A stretch of DNA of 64,000 nt from Gammaproteobacteria bacterium (GCA_021773355.1 JAJFKE010000023.1:558001-622000), one strand, 5' to 3'; positions 17,766 through 25,776 are shown, numbered from the stretch's first letter. Numbers and translations are program-made. Notes: generated by a model from the letters alone, not told the origin.

Positions 17766-17814
17766 TATTTGAATCAAGATCAAAGGAGGTAGAATCTGAG
17801 ATATCCCCAAAAAA

Positions 17815-17832
17815 TATTGAGCTAACTCAATA
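17815..17832. terminator. Weak AT-rich hairpin after the GGT gene
   Basis: TATTGAG and CTCAATA form a 7-base stem with a CTAA loop, 50 bases after the gamma-glutamyltransferase stop. It has no GC-rich stem or T tract, so it is at best a weak terminator. A perfect anti-16S match, AAAGGAGG, lies just upstream (17782-17789) with no start codon in reach. Confidence 0.25.
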
Positions 17833-17890
17833 GATTAACTTGCATTGAGCTGCTGTTTTCTATTTTTACCTGTTAGATTTGAACAATGAG

Positions 17891-17963
17891 CCAGAGACTG
17901 CGCTGTTGTTTGCGAACAATCAGGGCCGAAGGTCCGTGAGCCACGCAATAGCCCAGTCTCTGG
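17891..17963. other. Cloverleaf-like inverted-repeat element, possible structured RNA
   Basis: CCAGAGACTG (17891-17900) pairs perfectly with CAGTCTCTGG (17954-17963), extended past one mismatch by GCT/AGC. Inside lie three small hairpins: TTGTT-TGCG-AACAA (17906-17919), GGGCC-GAA-GGTCC (17923-17935, one G-U pair) and GTG-AGC-CAC (17936-17944). Together they make a multi-branched fold about 73 bases long between two convergent genes. It lacks tRNA landmarks (no T-loop consensus, no 7-base acceptor with CCA). It may be a small RNA, a mobile repeat or a transcription end. Confidence 0.35.
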
Positions 17964-18000
17964 CGGCTGGATCGGACAGAATACCTCATCGCCCTCTGCA

Positions 18001-18888
18001 CTACATTGCTGGCTTGTCTTCGAAAAATACCTTCTTATCAGCAACAACAAAAGCCGCAGCAATAGCAATAAGAATCAAAGTTTGTATGCATTTCGTGTAA
18101 GGTGATACCAGGAAAAACTCCTGAGTCACATTGATGAAAAAGTGAATTAGCACCGCTCCCAGGATGCTCCCGCTGTTCTTTTTACAGAACCAGCTAATAA
18201 TAAAAGCCAGGGGAACAATGCTTATGAAGAAATTAGCTACCAGCAGAAAGTCTTCCTGAAGTAACTCAGCCTGGTAAGAGTCAGGGATGAAAAACATCGG
18301 CAGATGCCACAGTGACCAGAGTACGCCGAAAATCGCAGTAGCCCAAAAATAATTAAACCTATTGTTTAAACTTTCAATTGCATATCCTCTCCAACCAAGC
18401 TCCTCAAAGCCTGCAGCAAGCACGAGTATAAGAATCGTGGGAACACCACCGATACTGAAAGAAAACTCCTCGGCGATGGCGAATTGATCCAGAGAGTAAC
18501 CAAAAAGTAGTGAAATCAGTATCGATGCAATCATCGAGGCAGGAAAGAGGACCAGAAAAAGAGGGATGCTACTCAATCTGATTAATCTGACATTGAGCAG
18601 TTTGTTAAAGAAGGTGCTTTTGAGCTCTTGGTTGTTGGAAGTAAGCGTCAAATATAGCGCTACACCAAACGGGGTCAGAAGACCAATGAGCATGAGTACC
18701 AGGAACACGATATCACTATTCTCTGGGTCTCCAAGATAGGGAGCGGCAAACCAGCATACCCAGGTAATAGAAAATGTCAGTATGAAAAATTGAGTAGGAT
18801 TGTAAGTCTTGATCGTTTTCATCATGTCTGAATCCCAACCTGGTTTTTCGTTCATCTTCTGTTCGTTGTCAGAATCCGAAGCTTCCAT
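18001..18888 (-). CDS. CPBP-family intramembrane glutamic protease
   Basis: A 295-residue membrane protein with about eight hydrophobic segments. It contains the CPBP/Abi (CAAX protease and bacteriocin-processing) motifs: motif 1 EELGWRG at residues 162-168, motif 2 in the helix LWSLWHLPMFF with its His, and motif 3 HFFINVTQE. These are the catalytic Glu/His positions of Rce1-like intramembrane proteases. The N-terminal 25 residues are polar; the ATG at 18888 or a later Met are both possible. Roles in this family range from bacteriocin immunity to membrane protein processing; nothing nearby points to one. Confidence 0.85.
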   Translation of the reverse strand: MEASDSDNEQKMNEKPGWDSDMMKTIKTYNPTQFFILTFSITWVCWFAAPYLGDPENSDIVFLVLMLIGLLTPFGVALYLTLTSNNQELKSTFFNKLLNVRLIRLSSIPLFLVLFPASMIASILISLLFGYSLDQFAIAEEFSFSIGGVPTILILVLAAGFEELGWRGYAIESLNNRFNYFWATAIFGVLWSLWHLPMFFIPDSYQAELLQEDFLLVANFFISIVPLAFIISWFCKKNSGSILGAVLIHFFINVTQEFFLVSPYTKCIQTLILIAIAAAFVVADKKVFFEDKPAM

Positions 18889-19053
18889 ATGTGAGTAGAG
18901 GAAGAATAAGGGCTATCTCAATTAATATCCACGCCTTACTTTTCAGGGAATATGGTCCTGATTGCTTCGAAAGCCTTCAGTAGTATGCAAAAACACCAAG
19001 ATATTGGGCAATTTTAAACTTAACTAAGCCGGTTTTGGTCATTTTTCTAATAG

Positions 19054-19071
19054 CAGGGAACACTGTCCCTG
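19054..19071. repeat. Short inverted repeat CAGGGA-6-TCCCTG
   Basis: A 6-base perfect stem with a 6-base loop, inside the 262-base gap between the CPBP gene and the LDI-like gene. The neighbouring text shares AGCAGGG and, on the other strand, CAGGGGATACT (about 19106-19116) with the repeats at 21.57 and 22.14 kb, so the gap probably holds one or two degenerate copies of the same dispersed repeat. No gene is seen here. Confidence 0.35.
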
Positions 19072-19150
19072 AGTGATGAAACACTTTGGAATAGTCCTAT
19101 TTTATTATCTCCTTAGTATCCCCTGTATATTCCTGAACCTGGCTGCCAAC

Positions 19151-20815
19151 CTAACAACAGGAACAACTTGGCGGTGCGGCCGGACGATATTGTGCGGTCG
19201 CGGTACCGTCCGCTGAATTCGATTCAACGATGCCTGCGGATTCTCGCAAAAAACCGCCTTCACCCTGCTGCCGATCTACCCCCGAAGTTGGCCCCCAGAC
19301 AATGCGAAATTGATTGGGTCCGATTGTCGACTGAATTTCGATCATATTGCTATCTAATGCACGCCAATCCGTAAACAAAACACCGTTACAATAAATCTGC
19401 ACGTCTTCAGAATTCGGTAGCTGTGAAACCCTCCAACGAGTCGCCTCGCCCGTGCAAGCCGCAGTCGCAGCATAGGTTGAGACTCGTAGCAGGCCTGCCG
19501 CTTTGTCGTTAACGGCTTCGCTAATTCCAATCTTCGGGAAATCGACCGCTTCAACCGTGGGCAGATCAAATTGTGGTGCATACTGGCCGTTGTAAACACG
19601 GGACCAGGCGCTACGCTCGCCAATTTCACTCAGGATCATGAGGCCGTTGATCTGCCCCCGCGGGTAAGGCTCATCCAGCCCAAATCGCCACGCAAAACGA
19701 TCTGGATCGGCACCGAAGAAGTTAGGGCCAAACTCACGCTCTGCGACGTCAGATAGTCTTTGTTCTGTGGTGAAATCGCCGAGTTCACGCGCTAGCATCA
19801 GGACGAGTGACAACCATCGAGGATCATCGATTGCTTGCACCAGAGCACCTTTCTGTTTATTCCAACCTAGCTGCTTAATCCCTGACTCGTAGAGTTCGCG
19901 ACCGAACTCTGGTGCCTGTGGATACAAATAAAAAATGGGAGCCAGGGTGCCATATCCTGCCAACTTGTCCGGCATGGTATGAGCAACACGTTCAATGGGG
20001 TCGTAGAAGAAAGCGAATGACTCTATGTCGCCAGTTCGCGAACGCTTAACAAAATGCTTTTTCGCATAGTCTATCCATTGGTCGTATACCCAGTGTGTCG
20101 AAGTTGAGAAGACCTTGTCGTATAACTGCAGGCTGAGCCCGGCAGCACTCAAGCAATAGGGCCAAACCTTTGTGTTCTCGCAATGCGGCCCCTGCGGTTG
20201 ATGAGACCATTGATCTTCAAGAAACCCAGTGATGCTGTGCTGCGTCCAAGTGAACAAGCGATTGTTGTAGCCGGCCATCTTAAAGGGCCGCTCCCATTTG
20301 TCATCGCCTGAAACATAGGAATAGGTACTAAGGAGCAGGTTAAAAAAGCCTCGGAAAAACAGATTGCCATCGGCCGCAATCGGGTCCGGTTGCAAACCCC
20401 ACGGTTTTATACCGTTGGCGGTCCACCCAGGCGGATCGTAATGGCCACGCAGTTTTTCCGGCATCCATACAAGCCACTCGGGAGGGTAGTTACGTTGATG
20501 AGGATCAGGTCCGATCAAAGTAAGCCAATCAATCGCAGCCCAAAATGTGGTGTAGCGGCCAACTAACTCATCAGCAATGCGTGTATATACTTCTCGCCAC
20601 GCAGGTGTTTGATCCGCCAGCAAAGGCAGAGCATAAGATGTTTCAGAGAGATCAAAGCGGGGAAATGCACACATCGGCGCAGTGCTGGTTCGGTCCCACC
20701 AGGGATGCGGGTCACCTTTAGAACTCCAATCATCTTCCGTGGTGGCTTTGTCCCAGATGAAACGCAACCAACCGCGGGCTCTTGCGTTGAGTTCGGCCGA
20801 CTCAGTCATAGGCAC
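19151..20815 (-). CDS. Linalool dehydratase/isomerase (LDI) family protein
   Basis: A 554-residue protein without a clear signal peptide. Residues 200-235 contain HCENTKVWPYCLSAAGLSLQLYD, which matches from memory the LDI active-site region of Castellaniella defragrans (C-8 residues-C; here C212 and C221), and residues 140-170 (LQPDPIA, then a GxxNL helix and YVSG) match the preceding segment, including the (alpha/alpha)6-barrel spacing. The active-site His of LDI (KGHLNL) is Phe157 here, so the chemistry may differ. It is longer than LDI (about 370 residues mature), with an extra C-terminal half ending in SCSCC. LDI adds or removes water from monoterpene alcohols. It overlaps by 14 bases the small gene upstream, so translation is coupled. 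Confidence 0.8.
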   Translation of the reverse strand: MPMTESAELNARARGWLRFIWDKATTEDDWSSKGDPHPWWDRTSTAPMCAFPRFDLSETSYALPLLADQTPAWREVYTRIADELVGRYTTFWAAIDWLTLIGPDPHQRNYPPEWLVWMPEKLRGHYDPPGWTANGIKPWGLQPDPIAADGNLFFRGFFNLLLSTYSYVSGDDKWERPFKMAGYNNRLFTWTQHSITGFLEDQWSHQPQGPHCENTKVWPYCLSAAGLSLQLYDKVFSTSTHWVYDQWIDYAKKHFVKRSRTGDIESFAFFYDPIERVAHTMPDKLAGYGTLAPIFYLYPQAPEFGRELYESGIKQLGWNKQKGALVQAIDDPRWLSLVLMLARELGDFTTEQRLSDVAEREFGPNFFGADPDRFAWRFGLDEPYPRGQINGLMILSEIGERSAWSRVYNGQYAPQFDLPTVEAVDFPKIGISEAVNDKAAGLLRVSTYAATAACTGEATRWRVSQLPNSEDVQIYCNGVLFTDWRALDSNMIEIQSTIGPNQFRIVWGPTSGVDRQQGEGGFLRESAGIVESNSADGTATAQYRPAAPPSCSCC

Positions 20816-21413
20816 TGTCGCTCTGCTCTATCATCGGATACACGACTATTTTGTGGTTCTTTGGCTTGCCGGAGGGTTCTGCGCCAACGCCAACTTTCCA
20901 GATTTCCAACTTTTCACGTTGCAGAGCGGCATCCGACCACGCTGGATCAAGTGTGTCTGAATACGGTTCACGAATAATTCGTGAAGAGGCCTTAAGATTT
21001 GTAGACGGAGCGATATAACTCTGCGGCCATGCCTCTCTGTGAATTCTGCGCCAGGGTAAGAGGCCCATTGTGAGTTCATAAAACCACAGAACCAACGCTG
21101 CCTGTCCATCACATTTGACGTCCCCAGAACCGAACCCATCGACAATTTGTCCAATGGCATCAGACGCCAGAAACACGCGAACCCCTATGGAGCCGGTTCG
21201 AAAGCAGATTCTGCATACCACGTTCGCTACCGGACCTGTGGATGAATAAATGCGACGATCAAGGACGATAAAATTGCGAGACACTCCGTCTTTGGATTCT
21301 ATGACGATCGCCATATTTCGAGAAAGCTGGGACTGCACGCGAGGACTGAATCTACTCGCTAAACTTAACGATACACCGACAACCCAAAGTAGTACCCGGA
21401 ACAACACCGTCAA
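20802..21413 (-). CDS. Membrane-anchored hypothetical protein paired with the LDI-like enzyme
   Basis: A 203-residue protein with one N-terminal hydrophobic segment (residues 3-22), then a soluble domain beginning SRNMAIVIESKDGVSRNFIV. The segment 30-110, with FRTGSIGVRVFLASDAIGQIVDGFGSGDVKCDGQ, has a fold pattern reminiscent of SCP2 lipid-binding domains, but I am not certain. Its last 14 bases overlap the start of the LDI-like gene, a strong sign that both act together. A lipid-binding, membrane-anchored partner would suit an enzyme acting on hydrophobic terpenoids; that is inference. Confidence 0.6.
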   Translation of the reverse strand: MTVLFRVLLWVVGVSLSLASRFSPRVQSQLSRNMAIVIESKDGVSRNFIVLDRRIYSSTGPVANVVCRICFRTGSIGVRVFLASDAIGQIVDGFGSGDVKCDGQAALVLWFYELTMGLLPWRRIHREAWPQSYIAPSTNLKASSRIIREPYSDTLDPAWSDAALQREKLEIWKVGVGAEPSGKPKNHKIVVYPMIEQSDSAYD

Positions 21414-21572
21414 TCACCTCTCATATGGGAGCACATTAAGACATCACAACACTCTGCGCGTGATTTGGCCAGCAAAAATGACAGCCGCCGCTCTAGTAAA
21501 TCACGGCAATCATCGTTGGCAGAAACTGCCCGAATGATCACAAATCAATTCGACCCGAGTATATAGGTAAAT

Positions 21573-21660
21573 AGCAGAGGATACTGATAACTTAATAAAC
21601 TTTAGAATTTCCTCACCAGTAACAGAGTCCGTTATGTTATAAAGTTAGTAGTGTCCCATA
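21573..21660 (+). repeat. Dispersed repeat copy A (about 85 bases)
   Basis: Starts AGCAGAGGATACT, includes AATTTCCTCAC and TCCGTTA, and ends TATAAAGTTAGTAG. It aligns along its whole length with copy B at 22143-22225, with small gaps. The ends carry a degenerate inverted repeat (ATAACTTAATAA against TTATAAAGTTA). It lies just upstream of the RidA gene. Confidence 0.55.
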
Positions 21661-21682
21661 GTCCGGTCATGGTTTCGGTCGA

Positions 21683-22129
21683 GTGATGAGCAAAATAGAA
21701 TCAATTCTTCAAGATATGGAGCTTGGTCTTCCACCGCCAAAAGCACCTGTGGCAAACTATCTGGGAACGAAGCGCAGTGGAAATCTATTGTACGTTTCTG
21801 GTCGAGTTAGCAAACTGTGTGGAGTGGTGGGCGTTGATGTTAGCGAAGCAGACGCAAAGATCGCGGCCAGAGATACAATGCTGGATATCTTGGCAATTGT
21901 TAAGACGGATATTGGGGATCTGGATATAATTCACTCCATACTATCGATGCAAGGATTCGTGAATTCCGGCCCCTCATTTACGGCACAGCCAAAAGTTATC
22001 GATGGCGCATCTGAACTGTTAATAGCGTTGTATGGGGAGGCAGGAAAACATGCGCGAACTGCAACAGGTGTGTCGCAACTTCCTTTTGGCGCCAGTATTC
22101 AACTAAATGCCGTCATGGAGCTCAAATAA
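21683..22129 (+). CDS. RidA/YjgF-family protein
   Basis: A 148-residue cytosolic protein of the long RidA subgroup: LPPPKAPVANYLGTKRSGNLLYVSGRVS opens the chorismate-mutase-like fold, and the C-terminal HARTATGVSQLPFGASIQLNAVMELK contains the Arg and the last strand expected. Members hydrolyse reactive enamine/imine intermediates or have related unknown tasks. The frame can start at GTG 21683 or, more likely, ATG 21686; no strong ribosome site is visible. It is followed by a membrane protein gene after repeat copy B. Confidence 0.88.
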   Translation: MMSKIESILQDMELGLPPPKAPVANYLGTKRSGNLLYVSGRVSKLCGVVGVDVSEADAKIAARDTMLDILAIVKTDIGDLDIIHSILSMQGFVNSGPSFTAQPKVIDGASELLIALYGEAGKHARTATGVSQLPFGASIQLNAVMELK

Positions 22130-22142
22130 CAAAACAAAAAAA

Positions 22143-22225
22143 AGCAGGGGATACTAGTAACTTTAAAAATTTCTCACTGCCATCAAAATCCGTTAAGTCA
22201 TAAAGTTATTGGCGTTCTCTATTGC
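22143..22225 (+). repeat. Dispersed repeat copy B (about 82 bases)
   Basis: Starts AGCAGGGGATACT, includes AATTTCTCAC and TCCGTTAAGT, and ends CATAAAGTTATTGG; homologous to copy A. TAACTTTA and TAAAGTTA near the two ends form an inverted pair. It runs into the first codons of the following small membrane protein. Confidence 0.55.
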
Positions 22226-22559
22226 AGAGGCCCGGTGCAGCCTGGAGTTTTTTGTAGCGAGATGGAGCGGCATTTTGAATGAAGGTGAACTTCAGGCATT
22301 GGCGGCATTTGCAGCTCTCCTGCTTGTAGTTTCTGCGTCACTGCAGAAGAATTGGATTGCTGCTGTTTTCGGAGTGGCAAGTACAGCAATACTAGTATTT
22401 GCCCGTTCAGATGTCGCAACGCTCTTATCGGCCATGATAGTCGTACCTGTGATCATACAAGTCAGAGCTAGCAAGAAAGAAGAGAAGGATTTGCTTAGCG
22501 CCGTGCTAGCCGCAGCAATAATCGCGACAGCGACTTCCCGATTTTTAGTATTCCAATAA
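22209..22559 (+). CDS. Small membrane protein, hypothetical
   Basis: A 116-residue frame with a TTG start at 22209; a second TTG at the LNEGELQAL position may be the true start, since the first 20 residues overlap repeat copy B and look non-coding. After LNEGELQALAAFA there are three hydrophobic segments (about residues 30-45, 50-65 and 70-83) and a fourth near the end, separated by a charged loop RASKKEEKD. Low certainty because no ATG and no clear ribosome site are present. No family recognised. Confidence 0.4.
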   Translation: MAFSIAEARCSLEFFVARWSGILNEGELQALAAFAALLLVVSASLQKNWIAAVFGVASTAILVFARSDVATLLSAMIVVPVIIQVRASKKEEKDLLSAVLAAAIIATATSRFLVFQ

Positions 22560-22636
22560 CTCCAACATAAGAGTATTTTTAAGCCAATAACAAACGATTC
22601 AATCAGGTATGGGGCGTTAAGTAGCGAGGAGGCGCA

Positions 22637-23272
22637 ATGAAACATCCTGTGGTAAGTAAAGCCGTTTGGCTTAGAGAGCGCATGGCGTTACTGCGCAGGG
22701 AAAAGGCTGTGACTCGCGAACTTGACCTGCTCGCGCTGGAAAGACAGAAGCTGCCATGGGTTGAGATCGAGAAGGCCTATACACTCGAGACAGCAAATGG
22801 TGCTACCTCACTCAAGGACCTCTTCGGCGACAAACGCCAGCTCAGCATTTACCACTTTATGTACGGCCCAAAGTGGTCAGCGCCCTGTGATGGATGCAGC
22901 GGATGGGCAGATGCATTCAATGGCACACTTGATCAAATCCAGTGTCATGATGCGAATCTTATTGCAGTCTCTCGTGCCCCTATAGACATGCTCAACAGAG
23001 TTCGTAAAGAGAGAGGCTGGACGTTTACATGGGCATCATCCTACAATTCTGATTTCAACAGCGACTTTAATATGTCGAATCTGCAAGACAGTGAACCTGT
23101 AATGGTGGGTGATGAGCTGATCAGCTTTGACCGTGGTGAGAGTGGTGGCATTAACGTGTTCGTAAAACAGGAAGACCGAATCTTCCACACTTATTCTGCG
23201 CATAACAGAGGTATTCAACAGATGAATGGCGCGTTTGGTTACGTTGATCTCTTGCCGCTCGGAGGAAACTAG
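22637..23272 (+). CDS. DUF899 thioredoxin-like family protein
   Basis: A 211-residue cytosolic protein. It starts with the DUF899 pattern HPVVSKAVWLRERMALLRREKAVTRELDLL and LPWVEIEKAY, then a thioredoxin-like core with YHFMYGPKWSAPCDGCSGWAD, giving a CxxC pair at C84/C87, and the typical SRAPIDMLNRVRKERGWTFTWASSYNSDFNSDF. The function of the family is not established; a thiol-disulfide or peroxidase-like role is often supposed. AGGAGGCGCA precedes the ATG by a good spacing. It lies in a run of small plus-strand genes. Confidence 0.88.
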   Translation: MKHPVVSKAVWLRERMALLRREKAVTRELDLLALERQKLPWVEIEKAYTLETANGATSLKDLFGDKRQLSIYHFMYGPKWSAPCDGCSGWADAFNGTLDQIQCHDANLIAVSRAPIDMLNRVRKERGWTFTWASSYNSDFNSDFNMSNLQDSEPVMVGDELISFDRGESGGINVFVKQEDRIFHTYSAHNRGIQQMNGAFGYVDLLPLGGN

Positions 23273-23375
23273 ACAATTGCCTGGACGAAAACAAATCCAA
23301 ATAAAAAACAGTTAAGAAAGTAAGCGAATTGCATAATCAGTACTACCTTTTAAACTTTGCAGGCTTCCTAACCAA

Positions 23376-23774
23376 GTGAATACCTCAAACCAGTTATTTA
23401 TGTTTATCGAAGCGGCTCATCATCTGCCTGAGATTGATGAATGGCTTTCCGGCGAACCTGATGCTTTATTCTCAATCGCACGACAATGGTTTACACAATT
23501 TCGAATATGCGGTGAAGACGTCAACGAAATCATGCATGATGGCTGCCCCACCGCATGTGTGAATGGGGCCGCCTTCGGATATGTCAATGTGTTCAAATCA
23601 CATGTGAATGTAGGTTTTTTTACCGGCGCATTCCTGCAAGATCCTCACAAGCTTCTTGAAGGTACAGGAAAGAGGATGCGTCATGTCAAGCTAAGGCCCG
23701 GGACCGATGTGGATTCTCAGGCACTTAGCCGGTTAATCAAAACTGCGTACCTGAACGTGAGAGGAAGGCTGTAA
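23376..23774 (+). CDS. DUF1801-family (YdhG-like) protein
   Basis: A 132-residue soluble protein starting with GTG. The segments IMHDGCPTACVNGAAFGYVNVFKSHVNVGFF and LLEGTGKRMRHVKLRPGTD match the YdhG/DUF1801 fold (the NVGFF...L.GTGK.MRH core). No enzymatic role is known for this family. A second DUF1801 protein, distantly related, is encoded at 24128-24544. Confidence 0.75.
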   Translation: MNTSNQLFMFIEAAHHLPEIDEWLSGEPDALFSIARQWFTQFRICGEDVNEIMHDGCPTACVNGAAFGYVNVFKSHVNVGFFTGAFLQDPHKLLEGTGKRMRHVKLRPGTDVDSQALSRLIKTAYLNVRGRL

Positions 23775-23820
23775 CACACAGCCGCAAACCAAAGCCATCA
23801 ACACCAGAAAATACATCCTA

Positions 23821-24090
23821 TTGTCTACTCTTGTTTGCTTATTGCTAAGCTGCGATATCGAGAACGAGCCCGTTATTGCCGACACAAAGGCTGCAGAAGC
23901 TAATGTCACTACGGGTAGCTTTGAAATGAGAAATAGCGAAATACGGGAGGAAATGCTGCAAATGCTAAGCGATGCCGGCATCGAATACTGGATAGGCGAT
24001 GATGGCTCGATTAATTACAAGCTGTCCGATGGCGAGGCTATCGACAAGATAGGCAACGATGTAATACTCACCTATATACGCAGAAACTAA
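23821..24090 (+). CDS. Small lipoprotein with uncertain start codon
   Basis: The first standard start is TTG at 23821, giving a signal that lacks basic residues. The frame is open upstream, and reading from ATC at 23797 gives (M)NTRKYILLSTLVCLLLSC, a textbook lipoprotein signal with two basic residues and lipobox LLSC. Either ATC is used as a rare start or an ATG has mutated. The mature part (about 70 residues) is acidic and ends EYWIGDDGSINYKLSDGEA, a short domain that looks folded but is not recognised. It is between two DUF1801 genes. Confidence 0.5.
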   Translation: MSTLVCLLLSCDIENEPVIADTKAAEANVTTGSFEMRNSEIREEMLQMLSDAGIEYWIGDDGSINYKLSDGEAIDKIGNDVILTYIRRN

Positions 24091-24127
24091 GCACTCACTC
24101 TGGAAACGAAAGACTAGGATCCTTCCC

Positions 24128-24544
24128 ATGGCCGCGCGGAAAACTATAGAAAACAAAGCCAGCGTTAAAGAGTTCATCGCCAAGGTGAAGAACGAAACAA
24201 GACGCGCTGATGTTGCCACTGTTTCGAAGATGATGGCAAAGGTTTCTGGCAAACGAGCGAAGATGTGGGGGCCCAGCATCATCGGCTTTGGCGTGCATCA
24301 CTATCAACACGCCAACGGTAAAGACGTTAGCATCTGCAAGATAGGTTTCTCACCCCGAGCGCAGGCACTCACTTTTTATCTTGGAAATTTTCCTGAGCGG
24401 ACTAAGCTGTTAAAGAAACTGGGCAAGCACAAGATGAGCGGCGGTGGTTGTCTGTATATAAACAAACTGCAAGACGTGGACACTGACGTTCTGCAAGAGA
24501 TGATCAGCCGCGCCTACAACATAGGAAAAAGTGACGGTTGTTAG
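24128..24544 (+). CDS. DUF1801-family protein
   Basis: A 138-residue soluble protein. KMMAKVSGKRAKMWGPSIIGFGVHHYQHANGK, ICKIGFSPRAQALTFYLGNF and KMSGGGCLYINKLQDVDTDVLQEMI are the classic DUF1801 blocks found in short proteins across bacteria, often in accessory DNA. AGGA stands 8 bases before the ATG. Its function is unknown. It converges on the MFS gene with 17 bases between the stops. Confidence 0.85.
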   Translation: MAARKTIENKASVKEFIAKVKNETRRADVATVSKMMAKVSGKRAKMWGPSIIGFGVHHYQHANGKDVSICKIGFSPRAQALTFYLGNFPERTKLLKKLGKHKMSGGGCLYINKLQDVDTDVLQEMISRAYNIGKSDGC

Positions 24545-24561
24545 AACTGCCTAATGAATGT

Positions 24562-25776
24562 CTATTTCGGTGAGCGATAATGATAGACCGTAGTAAACAA
24601 TACACCGAACAGAAACAGAATCAGGGATATGGCCATGGCCGGCAGCAGCGCATTCACGGTGCCGAAGGATTCGATGATCCAGCCGAGCAGGATAGCTCCC
24701 AAAGGAGCGCTGCCCAACAATCCCAGACTATAGACCGACATGATGCGGCCGCGAAATTCTTTCGAGGCAGACTCCTGCACGATAGCTCGGGCCAGGGTCA
24801 TGGTCACACCCATGTTGAGACCCCAGGCGATCGACGCCGCCGCCATCATCCAGAACGGCGGTTGAATCCACATTAAGCCTAGAATCAAAATGCGTGACAA
24901 CTGCATAATCAGATAGACCTTGCCGGGTCGTTGTAGCGGCATGACTCGCATCATGAAGAAATTGGAAGCTGCCGCGCCGCCGTAGAATATAATCATCATC
25001 ATCGATAACAGAAAGGCATCGCCCTCATAAATGCGTTTAATGATGAAGGGAAATACCGTCATGAAGGCACCGGCATTGAAGATGCTGGACACGAAATTTA
25101 TCCCCAGCACATGAAAGATAACCTTGCTCTGATAGGCGGCGCGCAATCCTGCGGCGATGGACTTCCACGCCGGGTCCGAGTTTTCTGTTGGCTTCAAAGT
25201 TTGTACCGGTAGTCTACGCACGGCTAAGGCGCCTAGTACTATACAAATCCCCTGAATGCCCAACACCGGAAGCAGACCCAATTGATCCATGGTGCCCGCC
25301 ACACACAGACCCAGCATTTGCACCAGAAAGCCGATGGTGGTGGTTGCGGAGACGGCCTTCTGCACGGTGGTGGCAGCCACCTTGCTGAGTAGCGCCTGTT
25401 GCGCCGGGCTTGAATAGGAAATCACCACACTCATGCCTATAGCCCAAAGCAGAACAGACCAGACACTTAGCTCGGAAAAGCTGATCACGGCGATCAGCAA
25501 CAGCGGTAGTATAGGTGCGAAACAGTAGATCTGCATAAGCATGGTGCGCAGGTCGCGCCCGTCTGCTCTGGCACCACCTAACAGCATAAGAAAGAGTCCT
25601 GGCACCCCTGCTGCAGCTTGTATCGCACCGACTTGGGTAGCTGGCAATTCAAGAATGCCGATAAGAATCCAACTTAGCAGAAGTTGCTGCATGGCGAAAG
25701 CGATACCAGTGAAGGCCGTGCTGTTTAAATACAGGCGAAACTGGGGATTTCGCCAGACATCGGTAGACGAGCTCAT
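24562..25776 (-). CDS. MFS transporter, drug/siderophore-exporter type
   Basis: A 404-residue inner-membrane protein with twelve predicted helices. It begins WRNPQFRLYLNSTAFTGIAFAMQQLLLSW, the pattern of the EntS/MFS_3 group, and shows the second-half repeat SKEFRGRIMSVYSLGLLGSAPLG, whose RGR motif marks this subgroup. It probably exports a small organic compound. It is the last gene of a run NHL propeller - cyclase-family hydrolase - MFS with 21 and 47 bases between genes, so it may export or import what the exported hydrolase handles. Confidence 0.85.
   Translation of the reverse strand: MSSSTDVWRNPQFRLYLNSTAFTGIAFAMQQLLLSWILIGILELPATQVGAIQAAAGVPGLFLMLLGGARADGRDLRTMLMQIYCFAPILPLLLIAVISFSELSVWSVLLWAIGMSVVISYSSPAQQALLSKVAATTVQKAVSATTTIGFLVQMLGLCVAGTMDQLGLLPVLGIQGICIVLGALAVRRLPVQTLKPTENSDPAWKSIAAGLRAAYQSKVIFHVLGINFVSSIFNAGAFMTVFPFIIKRIYEGDAFLLSMMMIIFYGGAAASNFFMMRVMPLQRPGKVYLIMQLSRILILGLMWIQPPFWMMAAASIAWGLNMGVTMTLARAIVQESASKEFRGRIMSVYSLGLLGSAPLGAILLGWIIESFGTVNALLPAMAISLILFLFGVLFTTVYHYRSPK

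Noticed and set aside
17782..17789. Perfect Shine-Dalgarno AAAGGAGG after the GGT gene
   Set aside because: No ATG, GTG or TTG frame of any length begins within reach; kept only as a remark.
17891..17963. Considered as a tRNA gene
   Set aside because: The outer stem is 10 bases, there is no T-loop or anticodon arm consensus, and no 3' CCA-type end.
22588..22618. attC-like text (TAACAAACGATTCAATCAGG ... GCGTTAAGT), suggesting an integron
   Set aside because: Only about 35 bases long, without the paired second half of an attC, and not repeated after the other small genes; no integrase in the window.
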